This document shows, one piece after another, positions 1-8,966 of a stretch of DNA of 64,000 nucleotides; the stretch's first letter is position 1, and each line of letters begins with the position of its first letter. Both the position numbers and the translations under genes were made by a program. A model generated the notes under the pieces. It was given only the letters and a program-made list of their open reading frames with translations. It had not been told where the DNA came from and made no database searches. Source of the DNA: Chloroflexota bacterium (lineage in GTDB: Bacteria > Chloroflexota > Anaerolineae > Aggregatilineales > J027); assembly GCA_013112715.1 (NCBI GenBank), contig JABFGB010000010.1, forward strand, positions 113,490 through 177,489, read 5' to 3'.

Positions 1-525
1 CGCCGCAAAGGAATTTATGAATTATCCCCGGTGGGCGGGGCGATTCAGGTGCAAAATGTGCAGGCCCTAGCCCCATTTGAAGCACGTTTAGAAAACCCCG
101 ATACCCATGATTTGCGTTTTTCGATGCGCTCAGAACATCTCGATGCGTTCGGGGTGTGGTTTCGTAAACGCAAAGAACGTGAACTTGACCCATTCCGCGA
201 AATCCGCGAAGAATTGGTGGATGAATCGGGTGTCTTGGCGGCGCTGCGCCCAGAAGACTTACGCATGGATTTTGTGAAGATTGTGCAAGATAGCAAACAA
301 ACCATGCGACAGGGCAAGACCGGTATCTTCACGTACTACTTTTTCGAAATTTTTGAGGTGAGACCGCGCTCAACTGATGTACTGCTGCGGCTCAAAAATC
401 CCCCATTGAATTCTGGGGTGGTGTTGTTGGATGAATCCACCGCACGCAAAGGCGAACCTTTGAAACTCCGTTTTGATGGCGAAGAGCGCACGGTGGGTTT
501 AAACACGAGTTATCTATTTCTTTGA
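1..525 (+). CDS. Nudix-like domain protein, 5' end outside window
   Basis: The reading frame is open from the first base, so the gene starts upstream; GTG at 31 is only the first in-window start codon. The visible ~174 residues carry a Nudix-box-like stretch (RKERELDPFREIREELVDES), with the REIREEL core followed by E-S-G as in the hydrolase box. The RK-x-ERELDPFRE context resembles the SMODS-associated NUDIX domain, a family described next to nucleotidyltransferase-based conflict systems. That link is from memory and no cyclase partner is visible here. Substrate unknown. The stop codon overlaps the 3' end of the convergent gene by 12 bases. Confidence 0.5.
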   Translation, partial: RRKGIYELSPVGGAIQVQNVQALAPFEARLENPDTHDLRFSMRSEHLDAFGVWFRKRKERELDPFREIREELVDESGVLAALRPEDLRMDFVKIVQDSKQTMRQGKTGIFTYYFFEIFEVRPRSTDVLLRLKNPPLNSGVVLLDESTARKGEPLKLRFDGEERTVGLNTSYLFL

Positions 526-1152
526 GGCTCGACCAACCACTAGCACGCTCCCCAAAAGCAGCGGCGCGAATAGCAAACCGAGACACAATTCGAGTGGCCC
601 AAATGATGATATGGGATTGTTATTGACCTCTCCACCTGATTCGAATTCTTCGGATTCAGGCGTTGAGGAAGGAGCTATATCGGGCAATATGGGTGGATGT
701 CCCACCGCGTCAATCACCCTTTGAATATTTTCGGGTGTGGACTGGGTAACGGCATCAAATTGGCTGGCATAGAAGGCTGTTAGTTGGCCGCTGGATGGAT
801 CACCCGACGCGAACAAGATGATGTTGTCACCCTCATAGACCATCGAAAGACACATTGAACTATAACCAAAATTGTTGACCGTGAGGATGCTTGGCCCGCC
901 ACCCCCTTTGAAATACTGTTTCACCTCAATCGTAGCTATGACAGGATAAAGACTAGAGTTGACCTCTATCACATGCCCTTCCAAGACAATTGGCGCAAAT
1001 CCGACGCGATCTTCAAGGGTGTAATCCGGTAATCCGCCGGGGGGCGGGGTACAGGCATGGGCGGTTGGCGTGGAGCTAATCAATTGAGTGAATGCCAATA
1101 GGCCAGTCAACAAAAAGACGACGCACATCAATCGAAATACAAAAATTTTCAT
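514..1152 (-). CDS. secreted, C-terminally membrane-anchored protein (tandem paralogue 2)
   Basis: 212 residues. An N-terminal signal peptide ends near the THAC motif (residues ~30-34). A ~110-residue extracellular domain follows, then a Ser/Glu-rich linker and a C-terminal hydrophobic helix (GPLELCLGLLFAPLLLGSVL) before a basic tail. It is a clear paralogue of the gene just upstream at 1163-1780: both have HACTP near the signal cleavage site, an APIVLxGxVI strand, a YFKGxGP motif, and a conserved SMC cysteine followed by an IIxFAS strand. Two conserved cysteines suggest a disulfide. The 10-bp gap indicates co-transcription. AGGG precedes the ATG. I do not recognise a function; an exported surface protein is the most that can be said. 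Confidence 0.75.
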   Translation of the reverse strand: MKIFVFRLMCVVFLLTGLLAFTQLISSTPTAHACTPPPGGLPDYTLEDRVGFAPIVLEGHVIEVNSSLYPVIATIEVKQYFKGGGGPSILTVNNFGYSSMCLSMVYEGDNIILFASGDPSSGQLTAFYASQFDAVTQSTPENIQRVIDAVGHPPILPDIAPSSTPESEEFESGGEVNNNPISSFGPLELCLGLLFAPLLLGSVLVVGRASKK

Positions 1153-1162
1153 CGGTTAGCCC

Positions 1163-1780
1163 TCATGAATTGATGCGACGTTTGACCACGATGATTCCCA
1201 TTGCCAGCGGCAGAAAACTCATTAAGCAAAGCTCTAGGATACTGGAAACATCATCTTCTTGCCCTGCTCCCTCGAAGGGCGGAATAGCTGAGGCAGCAGT
1301 TGGTGTAAAAGTGGCATTGGGGACAATCGGTTGCTGACCAGCGGCTTCGATTATTTGGTGGATCGTGTCTTCAGTGGCAGGAGCAGTCGCTATCCCATTA
1401 AAATAGTACGCCCCATAGTCACCTGTATTCCATTGACTGGCAAAAATGATGACTGGCCCACCGAGCATCAGTGGTGCTTGGCACATGCTGCCTATCCCAT
1501 AGTGCATGACCGGGATAATCGCAGGGCCATCCCCTTTGAAATAACGATGCACCTCCACCTGCGCGGTAAGACCGCTATTGAGCGCGATGACTGTGCCTCC
1601 CAGCACAATGGGTGCTAGAGTTACTTTATCTTGAATGGTGTACTGGATGGGCGGTGGGCCGGGATTCGTGGCGGAAGTAGGGGTACAAGCATGAGCCGTA
1701 TGGAAAGGACGGCCCAACGCCAATAAACCTATCAGCAAAAAAGCGATAGCACTGCCTTTGGAAAACCAATTTTGTATCAT
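1163..1780 (-). CDS. secreted, C-terminally membrane-anchored protein (tandem paralogue 1)
   Basis: 205 residues with a signal peptide (hydrophobic stretch ~10-22, then FHTAHACTP) and a C-terminal transmembrane segment (SILELCLMSFLPLAMGIIVV) ending in KRRINS. The middle domain matches the downstream neighbour strand by strand: QYTIQDKVTLAPIVLGGTVI, EVHRYFKGDGP, GSMCQAPLMLGGPVIIFAS. A Thr/Ala/Pro-rich linker before the anchor is typical of wall- or membrane-tethered proteins. It is the first gene of a two-gene unit transcribed leftwards. The duplication has diverged substantially. Function unknown. Confidence 0.75.
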   Translation of the reverse strand: MIQNWFSKGSAIAFLLIGLLALGRPFHTAHACTPTSATNPGPPPIQYTIQDKVTLAPIVLGGTVIALNSGLTAQVEVHRYFKGDGPAIIPVMHYGIGSMCQAPLMLGGPVIIFASQWNTGDYGAYYFNGIATAPATEDTIHQIIEAAGQQPIVPNATFTPTAASAIPPFEGAGQEDDVSSILELCLMSFLPLAMGIIVVKRRINS

Positions 1781-1866
1781 GTTTCCCTCAGAAAACTATT
1801 TATTTTTGACTCCCACCCGTTTGATAGGACGATGGGGGATATAAAAAAGTTCCAATTTGGAGAAAC

Positions 1867-1896
1867 AAAAAAGGGTGTATCGTTTTGACACACCCC
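1867..1896 (-). terminator. intrinsic terminator after the L,D-transpeptidase gene
   Basis: Read on the minus strand, a stem GGGTGT/ACACCC closes a short loop and is followed by a run of six Ts (A run at 1867-1872 on the plus strand). It lies about 20 bp past the stop codon of the gene at 1917-2987. Confidence 0.8.
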
Positions 1897-1916
1897 GAAA
1901 AATTCGTGATTTAGGT

Positions 1917-2987
1917 CTATTCGCCGCGATATTCACCACTTGACCATACATGAACGAAGGGGAGGGTATAGCCGCCGTCTTCGCTCCATTTGTAAACCCA
2001 GTGTGAATCGGTGATGCTCATATTGACGCAGCCATGACTGTGCCGATAGCCAAAGCCATCGTGCCAATAGGTGCCATGAATGCTGATGGAATTGTCAAAA
2101 TAGAGGGTCCACGGCACGTTTTCCAAACTATAGAAGTCCGTTTGGCCTTCCGCGCCGCTCATCGGGCCATTACGCAAGCGTGTCCAAGATTGGAAAGTCC
2201 CTTCATTAGTGCTCCATTCCGGCAGGCCGCTGGAAATGAGCGTGGCGAAAACGGGCGTGTCATTTTCATAAGCGACCAAGACCTGTTCAAAGAGGTCAAC
2301 GGCGAACCAACGACCCTTGACGCCTTCGGGACGGTCAATAAACAGTACCTTGCCGACATAAATTTGTTTGACCCACGCATCCGGCCCGATCAAATACCAG
2401 TTGTAGCCATTGACGACCACCGTCGCAAAGATGTTGACGCGAGTGTATTTCTCAAGGCGTTGAGCATCGGGGTTCTCGGCATAACCGGGGGCGACAGCAG
2501 GTTTCACCGGATAGACAATCCACGCCATGGTGTATTTGGAATCGGGATTGACGAATACGCCAGAAAAACTGCTGGGGCGGGTGACGGCGGTATCACTTTC
2601 GCGCACCCATTCGCCCTCATTGATCTTAATCCAGCCGTCCTGTTGACCTTCGACAGAAACGTAATTAAATCCGGCGGCGATGGTGCGAATCACCGTACCA
2701 TTGGGCGCGTTAAATACTTCTGTGCCGTTGGGATTGCTGAGGCGGCGGAAGGCAAAGCGGCTGATTTCCGGTTCATTGGGAGGGAGAGGGCGTACATCGG
2801 GTTCTTTGTGCAACAGCATTTCATCCAACAGGGTTTGATATTGCAGTACGGGCAATCCCGCACGGCATCCACCCGTATTAGGATTATCCAGACAGCCATC
2901 TGCATGGGCAGACGTAGTAGGCAAAGCAGCAATCGTCAAACTTACGATAAAAATTGCGGTCAGTGTGAGCAGCAATAACCGTTTCAT
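1917..2987 (-). CDS. secreted L,D-transpeptidase (YkuD domain) with SH3-like region
   Basis: 356 residues. The signal peptide covers residues ~1-29 (SLTIAALPTTSAHA). A bacterial SH3-like segment follows (VFNAPNGTVIRTIAAGFNYV...DGWIKINEGEWV), with a further region containing NGYNWYLIGPDAWVK. The YkuD catalytic domain is at the C-terminus, with SIHGTYW and HSHGCVNMS around residue 315; the Cys is the expected nucleophile and the histidines complete the site. Family role: forming 3-3 peptidoglycan cross-links or attaching proteins to peptidoglycan, outside the membrane. It is transcribed alone, with its own terminator downstream. Confidence 0.9.
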   Translation of the reverse strand: MKRLLLLTLTAIFIVSLTIAALPTTSAHADGCLDNPNTGGCRAGLPVLQYQTLLDEMLLHKEPDVRPLPPNEPEISRFAFRRLSNPNGTEVFNAPNGTVIRTIAAGFNYVSVEGQQDGWIKINEGEWVRESDTAVTRPSSFSGVFVNPDSKYTMAWIVYPVKPAVAPGYAENPDAQRLEKYTRVNIFATVVVNGYNWYLIGPDAWVKQIYVGKVLFIDRPEGVKGRWFAVDLFEQVLVAYENDTPVFATLISSGLPEWSTNEGTFQSWTRLRNGPMSGAEGQTDFYSLENVPWTLYFDNSISIHGTYWHDGFGYRHSHGCVNMSITDSHWVYKWSEDGGYTLPFVHVWSSGEYRGE

Positions 2988-3092
2988 CCGGGTTCTCCAA
3001 TAAGATTCGAATCTTCGAAGTATAGATACTATAGCATGGGCGGGGCTTACTTTTCCAACGGAAGCGCGGCGTTTGGATGACGATGGGTCAAC

Positions 3093-3127
3093 AAAAAGGG
3101 GCGCATCTTCGGAAAAGATACGCCCCT
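3093..3127 (-). terminator. intrinsic terminator of the metH-yitJ unit
   Basis: On the minus strand a 13-bp stem (AGGGGCGTATCTT paired with AAGATGCGCCCCT, allowing G-U) is followed by TTTTTGTT. It sits 13 bp beyond the stop codon of the homocysteine methyltransferase/MTHFR gene. Confidence 0.85.
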
Positions 3128-3139
3128 ATAGAAATCGGC

Positions 3140-5011
3140 TTATAAAGGTGTAGGCAGGGCCAGCGCGTCCACGATTTCGGCGGCAAGGTTATAGCGCCCA
3201 AACTGCGGCATCAGATAGACCCCTTGTACCATGCCCTTGAGTTCGAGAATCAGTTCTTGGGCGATGTGTACGCCTTCCGTTGCGGCATTTTCACCTGCCC
3301 GTTCAATCCGATCTTTGATGTTATCGGGGATGACGATGCCGGGAACTTCGTTGTGCAAGAAATTGCCATGCCGGGAACTATAGAGAGGCAAAATTCCAGC
3401 GAGAATGGGAATCTCCAATTTGCCCATTAGTTCCTCATAGCGACGCAGAAATCTTTCGGCGGCGGCAGGCTCAAAAACAGGCTGTGTCAGCGCAAAATCC
3501 GCCCCTGAATCAATCTTCTTTTTCAGCAGATTGACCTCTTTATTCAAATCCGGCGGGTTGAAATTCAGAGCTGTCCCCACAAAGAAGCTGGTGGGCTGGC
3601 TTATGGAATTGCCGGCCTGATCCATGCCTTGATTAAACTGATGTTTGATGATTTTCAGCAGGCCAGTAGGCACGACATCATGATGATCGAAGGCGTCTGG
3701 GTAATCGCCGATGTGAGTAGGGTCGCCCATCACCACAAAAATATTGCGTACTCCCAGCGCATGAGAGGCCAAGAGGTCGCCCTGTACACGGAGCAGATTG
3801 CGTCCCCGCGTGGGGAAGTGCAGTACGGTTTCCATGCCAATCTGGTCTTGGATAAAGTGCGCGACAGCCCAAGGGCTCATCCGCAACCGGGCCATCGGGC
3901 TATCCGAGACATTGATAGTGTCTACCCCCGCGCTGTGCAGCATTTCGGCCGCAGCCAAGACCTTTTGAGCGACAAAGCTACGTGGGGGGGCCATTTCCAC
4001 GGTGATAACAAATTTACCCGCCTGCAATTTGCGCTGCAATTCAGTGGGCTGTTCCGGTACATCCACATCGCCATTGGCTTCGGCTTCAGGCAGGCTAACG
4101 AAGATGGCTGGGGTAGAAGATTGGTCATCGAGGGCCTTCCGCATGGCCTGAATATGCTGCGGGGTTGTGCCGCAACAACCACCAATAATGGTTGCCCCGG
4201 CTTCCACGAACGACTTGGCATAGTCGCCAAAGTAATCCGGCGTGGCGGGGTATAACACACGGCCATTGACCATTTCGGGCCAGCCTGCGTTGGGCATTAC
4301 CGAGAATCGTGCTTCGGGAACGGTGCGCTGCATTAGGGTCAAAATACGGCGCAGTTGCGATGGGCCGCTGCTGCAATTCACCCCAATCACATCCACTCCC
4401 GCTTGGTGCAATGCTTTAGCGACGCTGGCGGGGGTATCGCCCATGAGGGTACGGTCATCGCGGGTGAAGGTCATGCTGGCAACAATTGGGATTTCAGCAC
4501 GAACATCACGCGCAACCTTAATGGCGATTTCAATTTCACTGAGGTCACTGAAAGTTTCAAGCAAAATCAAATCTACCCCGCTGTGGATAAGGGCGCTGAT
4601 CTGTTTGCGGAAGGCGTCGTAGGCTTGCTCTTCGCGTAGGCGCCCATACGGGGCAAGATGCACCCCCAATGGCCCAACCGACCCCGCGATATAGACGTTA
4701 TCCCGGAAAGTCGCCTCAACCACGCGATGGGCCAATTCATAACCTGCCTGATTGATTTCGATGGTGTCATCTTGCAGGTTATATTCCTTCAACTTCAGCG
4801 GGTTGGCGCTAAAGGTATTGGTTTCGATGATTTCCGAACCCGCTTCAATATATTGGCGGTGGACATTGGCGACCAAGCCGGGGTCACTGACATTCAGGCT
4901 GTCGAAACACGCATGGAGGCGCACACCCGTTTGATGCAGCATCGTCCCCATGGCCCCATCAGCCAGAATTGGGCCTTGAGCCAGACGTTCGCGGAATGGA
5001 ATTTTTGCCAT
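3140..5011 (-). CDS. yitJ: bifunctional homocysteine S-methyltransferase / methylenetetrahydrofolate reductase
   Basis: 623 residues in the two-domain YitJ arrangement. Residues ~1-300 are the zinc-dependent homocysteine methyltransferase barrel: ILADGAMGTML at the N-terminus, NCSSGPSQL, then GGCCGTTPQH near residue 279, supplying the three zinc-binding cysteines. Residues ~330-620 are a MetF-like flavin barrel (FVITVEMAPPRS, NVSDSP, HFPTRGRN, VVMGDP, LTQPVFEP). Known roles: reduce 5,10-methylene-THF and methylate homocysteine from a methyl donor. It is 72 bp downstream of metH on the same strand, so both are expected to be controlled by the SAM riboswitch ahead of metH. A small GC-rich hairpin lies in the 72-bp gap. 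Confidence 0.93.
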   Translation of the reverse strand: MAKIPFRERLAQGPILADGAMGTMLHQTGVRLHACFDSLNVSDPGLVANVHRQYIEAGSEIIETNTFSANPLKLKEYNLQDDTIEINQAGYELAHRVVEATFRDNVYIAGSVGPLGVHLAPYGRLREEQAYDAFRKQISALIHSGVDLILLETFSDLSEIEIAIKVARDVRAEIPIVASMTFTRDDRTLMGDTPASVAKALHQAGVDVIGVNCSSGPSQLRRILTLMQRTVPEARFSVMPNAGWPEMVNGRVLYPATPDYFGDYAKSFVEAGATIIGGCCGTTPQHIQAMRKALDDQSSTPAIFVSLPEAEANGDVDVPEQPTELQRKLQAGKFVITVEMAPPRSFVAQKVLAAAEMLHSAGVDTINVSDSPMARLRMSPWAVAHFIQDQIGMETVLHFPTRGRNLLRVQGDLLASHALGVRNIFVVMGDPTHIGDYPDAFDHHDVVPTGLLKIIKHQFNQGMDQAGNSISQPTSFFVGTALNFNPPDLNKEVNLLKKKIDSGADFALTQPVFEPAAAERFLRRYEELMGKLEIPILAGILPLYSSRHGNFLHNEVPGIVIPDNIKDRIERAGENAATEGVHIAQELILELKGMVQGVYLMPQFGRYNLAAEIVDALALPTPL

Positions 5012-5083
5012 GTGAATTTACCTCATTCAACCTCGCCCCAACCCCTCCCTTAAAGCAGAGAGGGGCGTAGGCAATGGGCGTTA

Positions 5084-8000
5084 TTATGCGTTGACCAATT
5101 GTTCGACACGGCTAACCCCGACACTGTAATACTTGGCTTCGGGGTGATGGACGACAATGGCTGCGGTGGATTGTTCTGGCACCAATTGATAGGCGGCGGT
5201 CAGTTCCATGCCGAGTTTCTGAACGGTCTCCGGCAGCAATTGGAACACGATTTGATGGTCGTCCAAGTCGGGACAGGCGGGATAGCCCCAGCTATAACGT
5301 TTGCCCCGTTTGATGTTGATACCAAGTTCGTGGTTGATATGCTGATTGACAAAGTTCGCGGTAGCTTCGGCGGTTTGCACGGCCAACCCGTGAAAATAGT
5401 AAGCTTCGGTGTATTGGTCGGAGCCTTGCAGTTTATCAAAATATTCGGTTGCTACCGAGCCAGCCGTGACCACTTGCAAGGGACAGACATCCACTTTGCC
5501 GCTTTCGACAGAGGCGAAATAATCGCTGATGCACAGGAAATCGCCATTCGGCTGACGCGGGAAGCTAAACCGGGCGATTTCAACAGTGTCGCCATCGGCT
5601 TCCCATGCCTTTGGATCATAGATAATCAAGCTCTCCCCATCAGATTGGGCCGGGAAATAGCCATAGACGGCCTGCGGCTTGAGTGTACCTTTGCGGATGG
5701 CTTCCTGCTGCATCCATGCAAGACGTTCCTCAAAGTCGGCCTGCAATTTTTCCCATTCCTTACCCTGTGTATTCTTGGCCCCCCAACTGAGCCGATAGAG
5801 TTCAGGTTTGTGCAGGTGCGGGAAGACGTTTTCCAGCGGGATGCTCAAAATGGTGCGTGTGCCCCAGAACGGCGGGGTTGGAATATCCGGCGCGGGCTGG
5901 ACAGTTGATTTACCACCGGCAGCGCTGGCAACTTCAGGTCGGGCACGGCCTAGTTCCTCATAGCCCTCGCTGATGATTTGCTCTAGGAAATCTTCGCGCT
6001 GATAGGGGTCGGTGAGTTTATCCATGACCTCCAAGCCCTCGAAGGCGTCCTTGCAATAGAACACCCCCGGCATATAGGGTTCTCCACCATCCTCCAAAAA
6101 GAGTATACGGCGACCAAAACGGCGATTGATTGCAGCACCGCCAACCAGCACCGGGAAATGCAAATTGCGCTTGGCAAGTTCGTTGACAATCAATGGCATC
6201 TGCTTGGATGTGCTGACGAGCAAGGCGCTCAGGCCAATCGCATCGGCGTTGTAGTCAATGGCGGCCTGAATAATCGTGTTGGCGGGAACTTGTTTGCCGA
6301 TGTCATGCACGGTGTAGCCATTGTTGCTGAGGATGGTACGCACCAGATTTTTGCCGATGTCATGCACATCGCCATAAACTGTTGCCAGAACAACCGTGCC
6401 TTTGGTGGATCCCTCTTTGCGTTCGAGGAAGTTTTCCAGATAGGCGACGGCTTTTTTCATGACTTCGGCGCTTTGCAGCACAAACGGCAAAATCAGTTCG
6501 CCGGAGCCAAATTTGTCGCCGACCTCTTTCATGGCAGGCAGGAGGACGTTATTCAACACCCCAACTGCACTTTGTCGGGTCAGGCAGTCGTCAATGAGTT
6601 CCTCTACACGATCTTTCTTGCGGTGGACGATGTGCCAATGTAGGGCTTGTTCGGCAGTCATGCCCTCGGTGGGGTCGGCAACCGCACCGGATTCGAGGGC
6701 AATCTGGTTTTCCTCGAAATATTGGATAAATTTCGGCAGGGCGTCAATGTGGCGATTAAAAATCAGGTCGTTCGCCAATTGACGCTGATCTTCGGGGATT
6801 TCGGCATAGGGTTTTATATGCTTGGGATTGACAATCGCCATATCCAAACCCGCTTGCACACATTGATAGAGAAACACACTATCCAAAACGGCACGGGCGG
6901 CGGGCGAAATGCCGAAACTGACGTTGCTGACGCCGAGTGAGGTCAATACGCCGGGTAGATTGGCCTTCACTTGCCGGATGCCTTCAATCGTTTCTTTGGC
7001 GTCGTTGCGGAGTTCCTCTTGACCAGTGGTGACAGGGAAGGTCAACACGTCAAAAATCAAGTCGCCCGGTTTCATACCATAGTCATTCACACAAATGTCG
7101 TGGATACGGGTGGCGATTTCCAATTTGCGTTCAGCGGTGTGGGCCATGCCTGTTTCGTCTATCGTCAGGGCGATTACAGCAGCCCCATGTTTCAAGGCAA
7201 TTGGCACAGTACGCTCGATTTTGGCGAGGCCGTCTTCCAAATTGATGCTGTTGATGATGCCGCGTCCCGGATAAACCGCGAGGGCGGCTTCGGCAACATC
7301 CGCTTCAGTAGTATCAATCACCAGTGGGGCAGACACCGACATCGCCAATTTCTTGACGAGGGTACGCATCTGGTCGGCTTCGTCGCTGCGTTCGGTCAGA
7401 GCCACCCCAACATCCAAAATATGGGCGCCGCCTTCGACCTGATCCAGTGCGATATTCAAAATGCCGTCATAGTCGTTGTTGAGCAGCAGTTTTTTAACGG
7501 CGCGACTGCCTTGACTATTGACCCGTTCACCAATTAGGGTTGGGCCGGGGTCTTGAATCAGGCTGATGTTCCGCATGGCCGAGGCGACCTGTGGCTCGGT
7601 GGTTACTTCGCGGTGAGGGGCATGGCGATGGGGCTGACCTTTAGTAACGGCATCGCGCAGATGGGTGATGTGTTCGGGCGTCGTACCACAGCAGCCACCA
7701 ACCACGCTGACCCCCCAATCCACAAATTCTGCCATCATCTCAGAGAACGGTTCGGGCAGCATGGGATAGACGGCTTCACCATCTACGTTAATGGGCAGAC
7801 CCGCATTCGGCAGGACGCTAATTGGTTTGGTGCTGTTTTCGACCAGATATTTAATGGGGGCACGCATGTGTTCCGGCCCAGTGGAGCAGTTAAGGCCGAT
7901 GACATCTACGGGCAAGCCTTCCAAAATCGCCAGCGCCGCGCCGATTTCGGTACCAAGCAGCATACGACCACTGACGTCCAATGTCACCTGTACTTGCAGG

Positions 8001-8599
8001 GGAATACGCTGACCGGATTGCTCAAAATAGCGGTTGATGCCATAGACCGCCGCGCGGACTTCCAAAATATCTTGGCTGGTTTCAATCAGCAGCACATCCG
8101 CGCCGCCTTCGACTAACCCCTGTGCCTGTTCACCAAAAATATCAGCGAGTTGGTCATAGGTCACAGCACTGAGGCCGGGGTCATCGGAGGAGGGTAAAAA
8201 TCCGCTAGGGCCGATGCTGCCTGCCACAAAACGCGGGATGCCAGTTTCGGCCTCAAAACGATCCGCCACTTTGCGGGCCAGTGATGCGGCGGCACGGTTG
8301 ATTTCCAACACTCGATCTTGCAGGCCGTATTCGCCAAGGGTGTGCCGATTGGAACGGAAGGTGTCAGTCTCGACGACTTCACAGCCTGCCGCAAAATAGC
8401 TGGCGTGGATGCTTTCAATCACATCGGGGCGAGTGATGACAAGGAAGTCGTTGCAGCCGTTGTATTGTTCACCGCCGAAATCATCCGCCGTGAGTTTGTG
8501 GCGCTGGATTTGCGTCCCCATCGCGCCGTCGAAGATCAGCACATGGTCGGCAATCGCGTCCAGATAGCGGCGGTTGGTAAAGATGCGCTCTTTGGTCAT
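5084..8599 (-). CDS. metH: cobalamin-dependent methionine synthase
   Basis: 1171 residues from the chosen start. All four MetH modules are present. The homocysteine barrel has VLIFDGAMGTQIQRH, NCSTGPEH and GGCCGTTPEH (~303). The pterin-binding barrel starts at PTLIGERVNSQGSR. The B12 cap and cobalamin domain carry the GDVHDIGKN motif (DxHxxG, His the cobalt ligand, ~743). The C-terminal reactivation domain contains RYSWGYPACPD (~1103). It transfers methyl from 5-methyl-THF to homocysteine in the cytosol. The ATG at 8599 was chosen because GGGAG lies five bases upstream and the homologous region starts just after; a longer frame to 8713 would run into the riboswitch terminator. SAM-regulated (see riboswitch). 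Confidence 0.97.
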   Translation of the reverse strand: MTKERIFTNRRYLDAIADHVLIFDGAMGTQIQRHKLTADDFGGEQYNGCNDFLVITRPDVIESIHASYFAAGCEVVETDTFRSNRHTLGEYGLQDRVLEINRAAASLARKVADRFEAETGIPRFVAGSIGPSGFLPSSDDPGLSAVTYDQLADIFGEQAQGLVEGGADVLLIETSQDILEVRAAVYGINRYFEQSGQRIPLQVQVTLDVSGRMLLGTEIGAALAILEGLPVDVIGLNCSTGPEHMRAPIKYLVENSTKPISVLPNAGLPINVDGEAVYPMLPEPFSEMMAEFVDWGVSVVGGCCGTTPEHITHLRDAVTKGQPHRHAPHREVTTEPQVASAMRNISLIQDPGPTLIGERVNSQGSRAVKKLLLNNDYDGILNIALDQVEGGAHILDVGVALTERSDEADQMRTLVKKLAMSVSAPLVIDTTEADVAEAALAVYPGRGIINSINLEDGLAKIERTVPIALKHGAAVIALTIDETGMAHTAERKLEIATRIHDICVNDYGMKPGDLIFDVLTFPVTTGQEELRNDAKETIEGIRQVKANLPGVLTSLGVSNVSFGISPAARAVLDSVFLYQCVQAGLDMAIVNPKHIKPYAEIPEDQRQLANDLIFNRHIDALPKFIQYFEENQIALESGAVADPTEGMTAEQALHWHIVHRKKDRVEELIDDCLTRQSAVGVLNNVLLPAMKEVGDKFGSGELILPFVLQSAEVMKKAVAYLENFLERKEGSTKGTVVLATVYGDVHDIGKNLVRTILSNNGYTVHDIGKQVPANTIIQAAIDYNADAIGLSALLVSTSKQMPLIVNELAKRNLHFPVLVGGAAINRRFGRRILFLEDGGEPYMPGVFYCKDAFEGLEVMDKLTDPYQREDFLEQIISEGYEELGRARPEVASAAGGKSTVQPAPDIPTPPFWGTRTILSIPLENVFPHLHKPELYRLSWGAKNTQGKEWEKLQADFEERLAWMQQEAIRKGTLKPQAVYGYFPAQSDGESLIIYDPKAWEADGDTVEIARFSFPRQPNGDFLCISDYFASVESGKVDVCPLQVVTAGSVATEYFDKLQGSDQYTEAYYFHGLAVQTAEATANFVNQHINHELGINIKRGKRYSWGYPACPDLDDHQIVFQLLPETVQKLGMELTAAYQLVPEQSTAAIVVHHPEAKYYSVGVSRVEQLVNA

Positions 8600-8646
8600 G
8601 GAATCTCCCATTACTATTTTTGATGATATGGGCAAGGAGGTGGCGT

Positions 8647-8684
8647 AAAAACACCCCTCAATCGGGTACGGGTGATGAGGGGCG
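8647..8684 (-). terminator. riboswitch-controlled transcription terminator ahead of metH
   Basis: Minus-strand hairpin CGCCCCUCA / UGAGGGGUG (one G-U pair) followed by five Us (8647-8651). It lies between the SAM-I aptamer and the metH start, as expected of the off-state expression platform. Confidence 0.88.
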
Positions 8685-8710
8685 CTATAAGTTGCAGGCT
8701 TATGGGGCCA

Positions 8711-8818
8711 CACTCATCTTCCAGAAAATCTGCCGGAATTGGCACCTTCCTTTGCTGATGAAACAAAGGGGTTGCTGCGGGTTCACTGGGCCGGTCCCTC
8801 CCCCGCTCTGGATGAGTA
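8711..8818 (-). ncRNA. SAM-I (S-box) riboswitch aptamer
   Basis: On the minus strand the leader has S-box landmarks in order: P1 strand ACTCATC, then CCAGAG, GGAGGGACCGGCCC, GTGAACCC, GCAGCAACC, a variable P3, AAGGTGCCAATTCC, GGCAGATT, and the closing P1 strand GATGAGT. P1 pairs 8811-8817 with 8712-8718. S-box RNAs bind S-adenosylmethionine and end transcription when it is plentiful; here the terminator follows immediately and metH comes next. Small departures such as GTGAACCC for GTGAAACCC are within family variation as I know it. Confidence 0.93.
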
Positions 8819-8852
8819 TCGTTATTGTTAAGTTGTTTATCAATACCCCTGA

Positions 8853-8881
8853 ATCGTAGCGAAATCAAGGCCAAAAGTCAA
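8853..8881 (-). promoter_or_regulatory. sigma-70-type promoter for the SAM riboswitch/metH unit
   Basis: On the minus strand TTGACT (-35) is separated by exactly 17 bases from TACGAT (-10). The predicted start lies about 28 bp upstream of riboswitch P1. Confidence 0.7.
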
Positions 8882-8966
8882 GCGGGGATTGTGAAATTAG
8901 TCAGTGTCGTCACCTGCATGTGTATATATGTCATATAAGAATAAAAAAATTCCTGCAAAGGGAAAG

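Noticed and set aside
5012..5083. Small GC-rich hairpin between metH and yitJ as a terminator
   Set aside because: No T run follows on the minus strand; at most it is a processing or attenuation feature.
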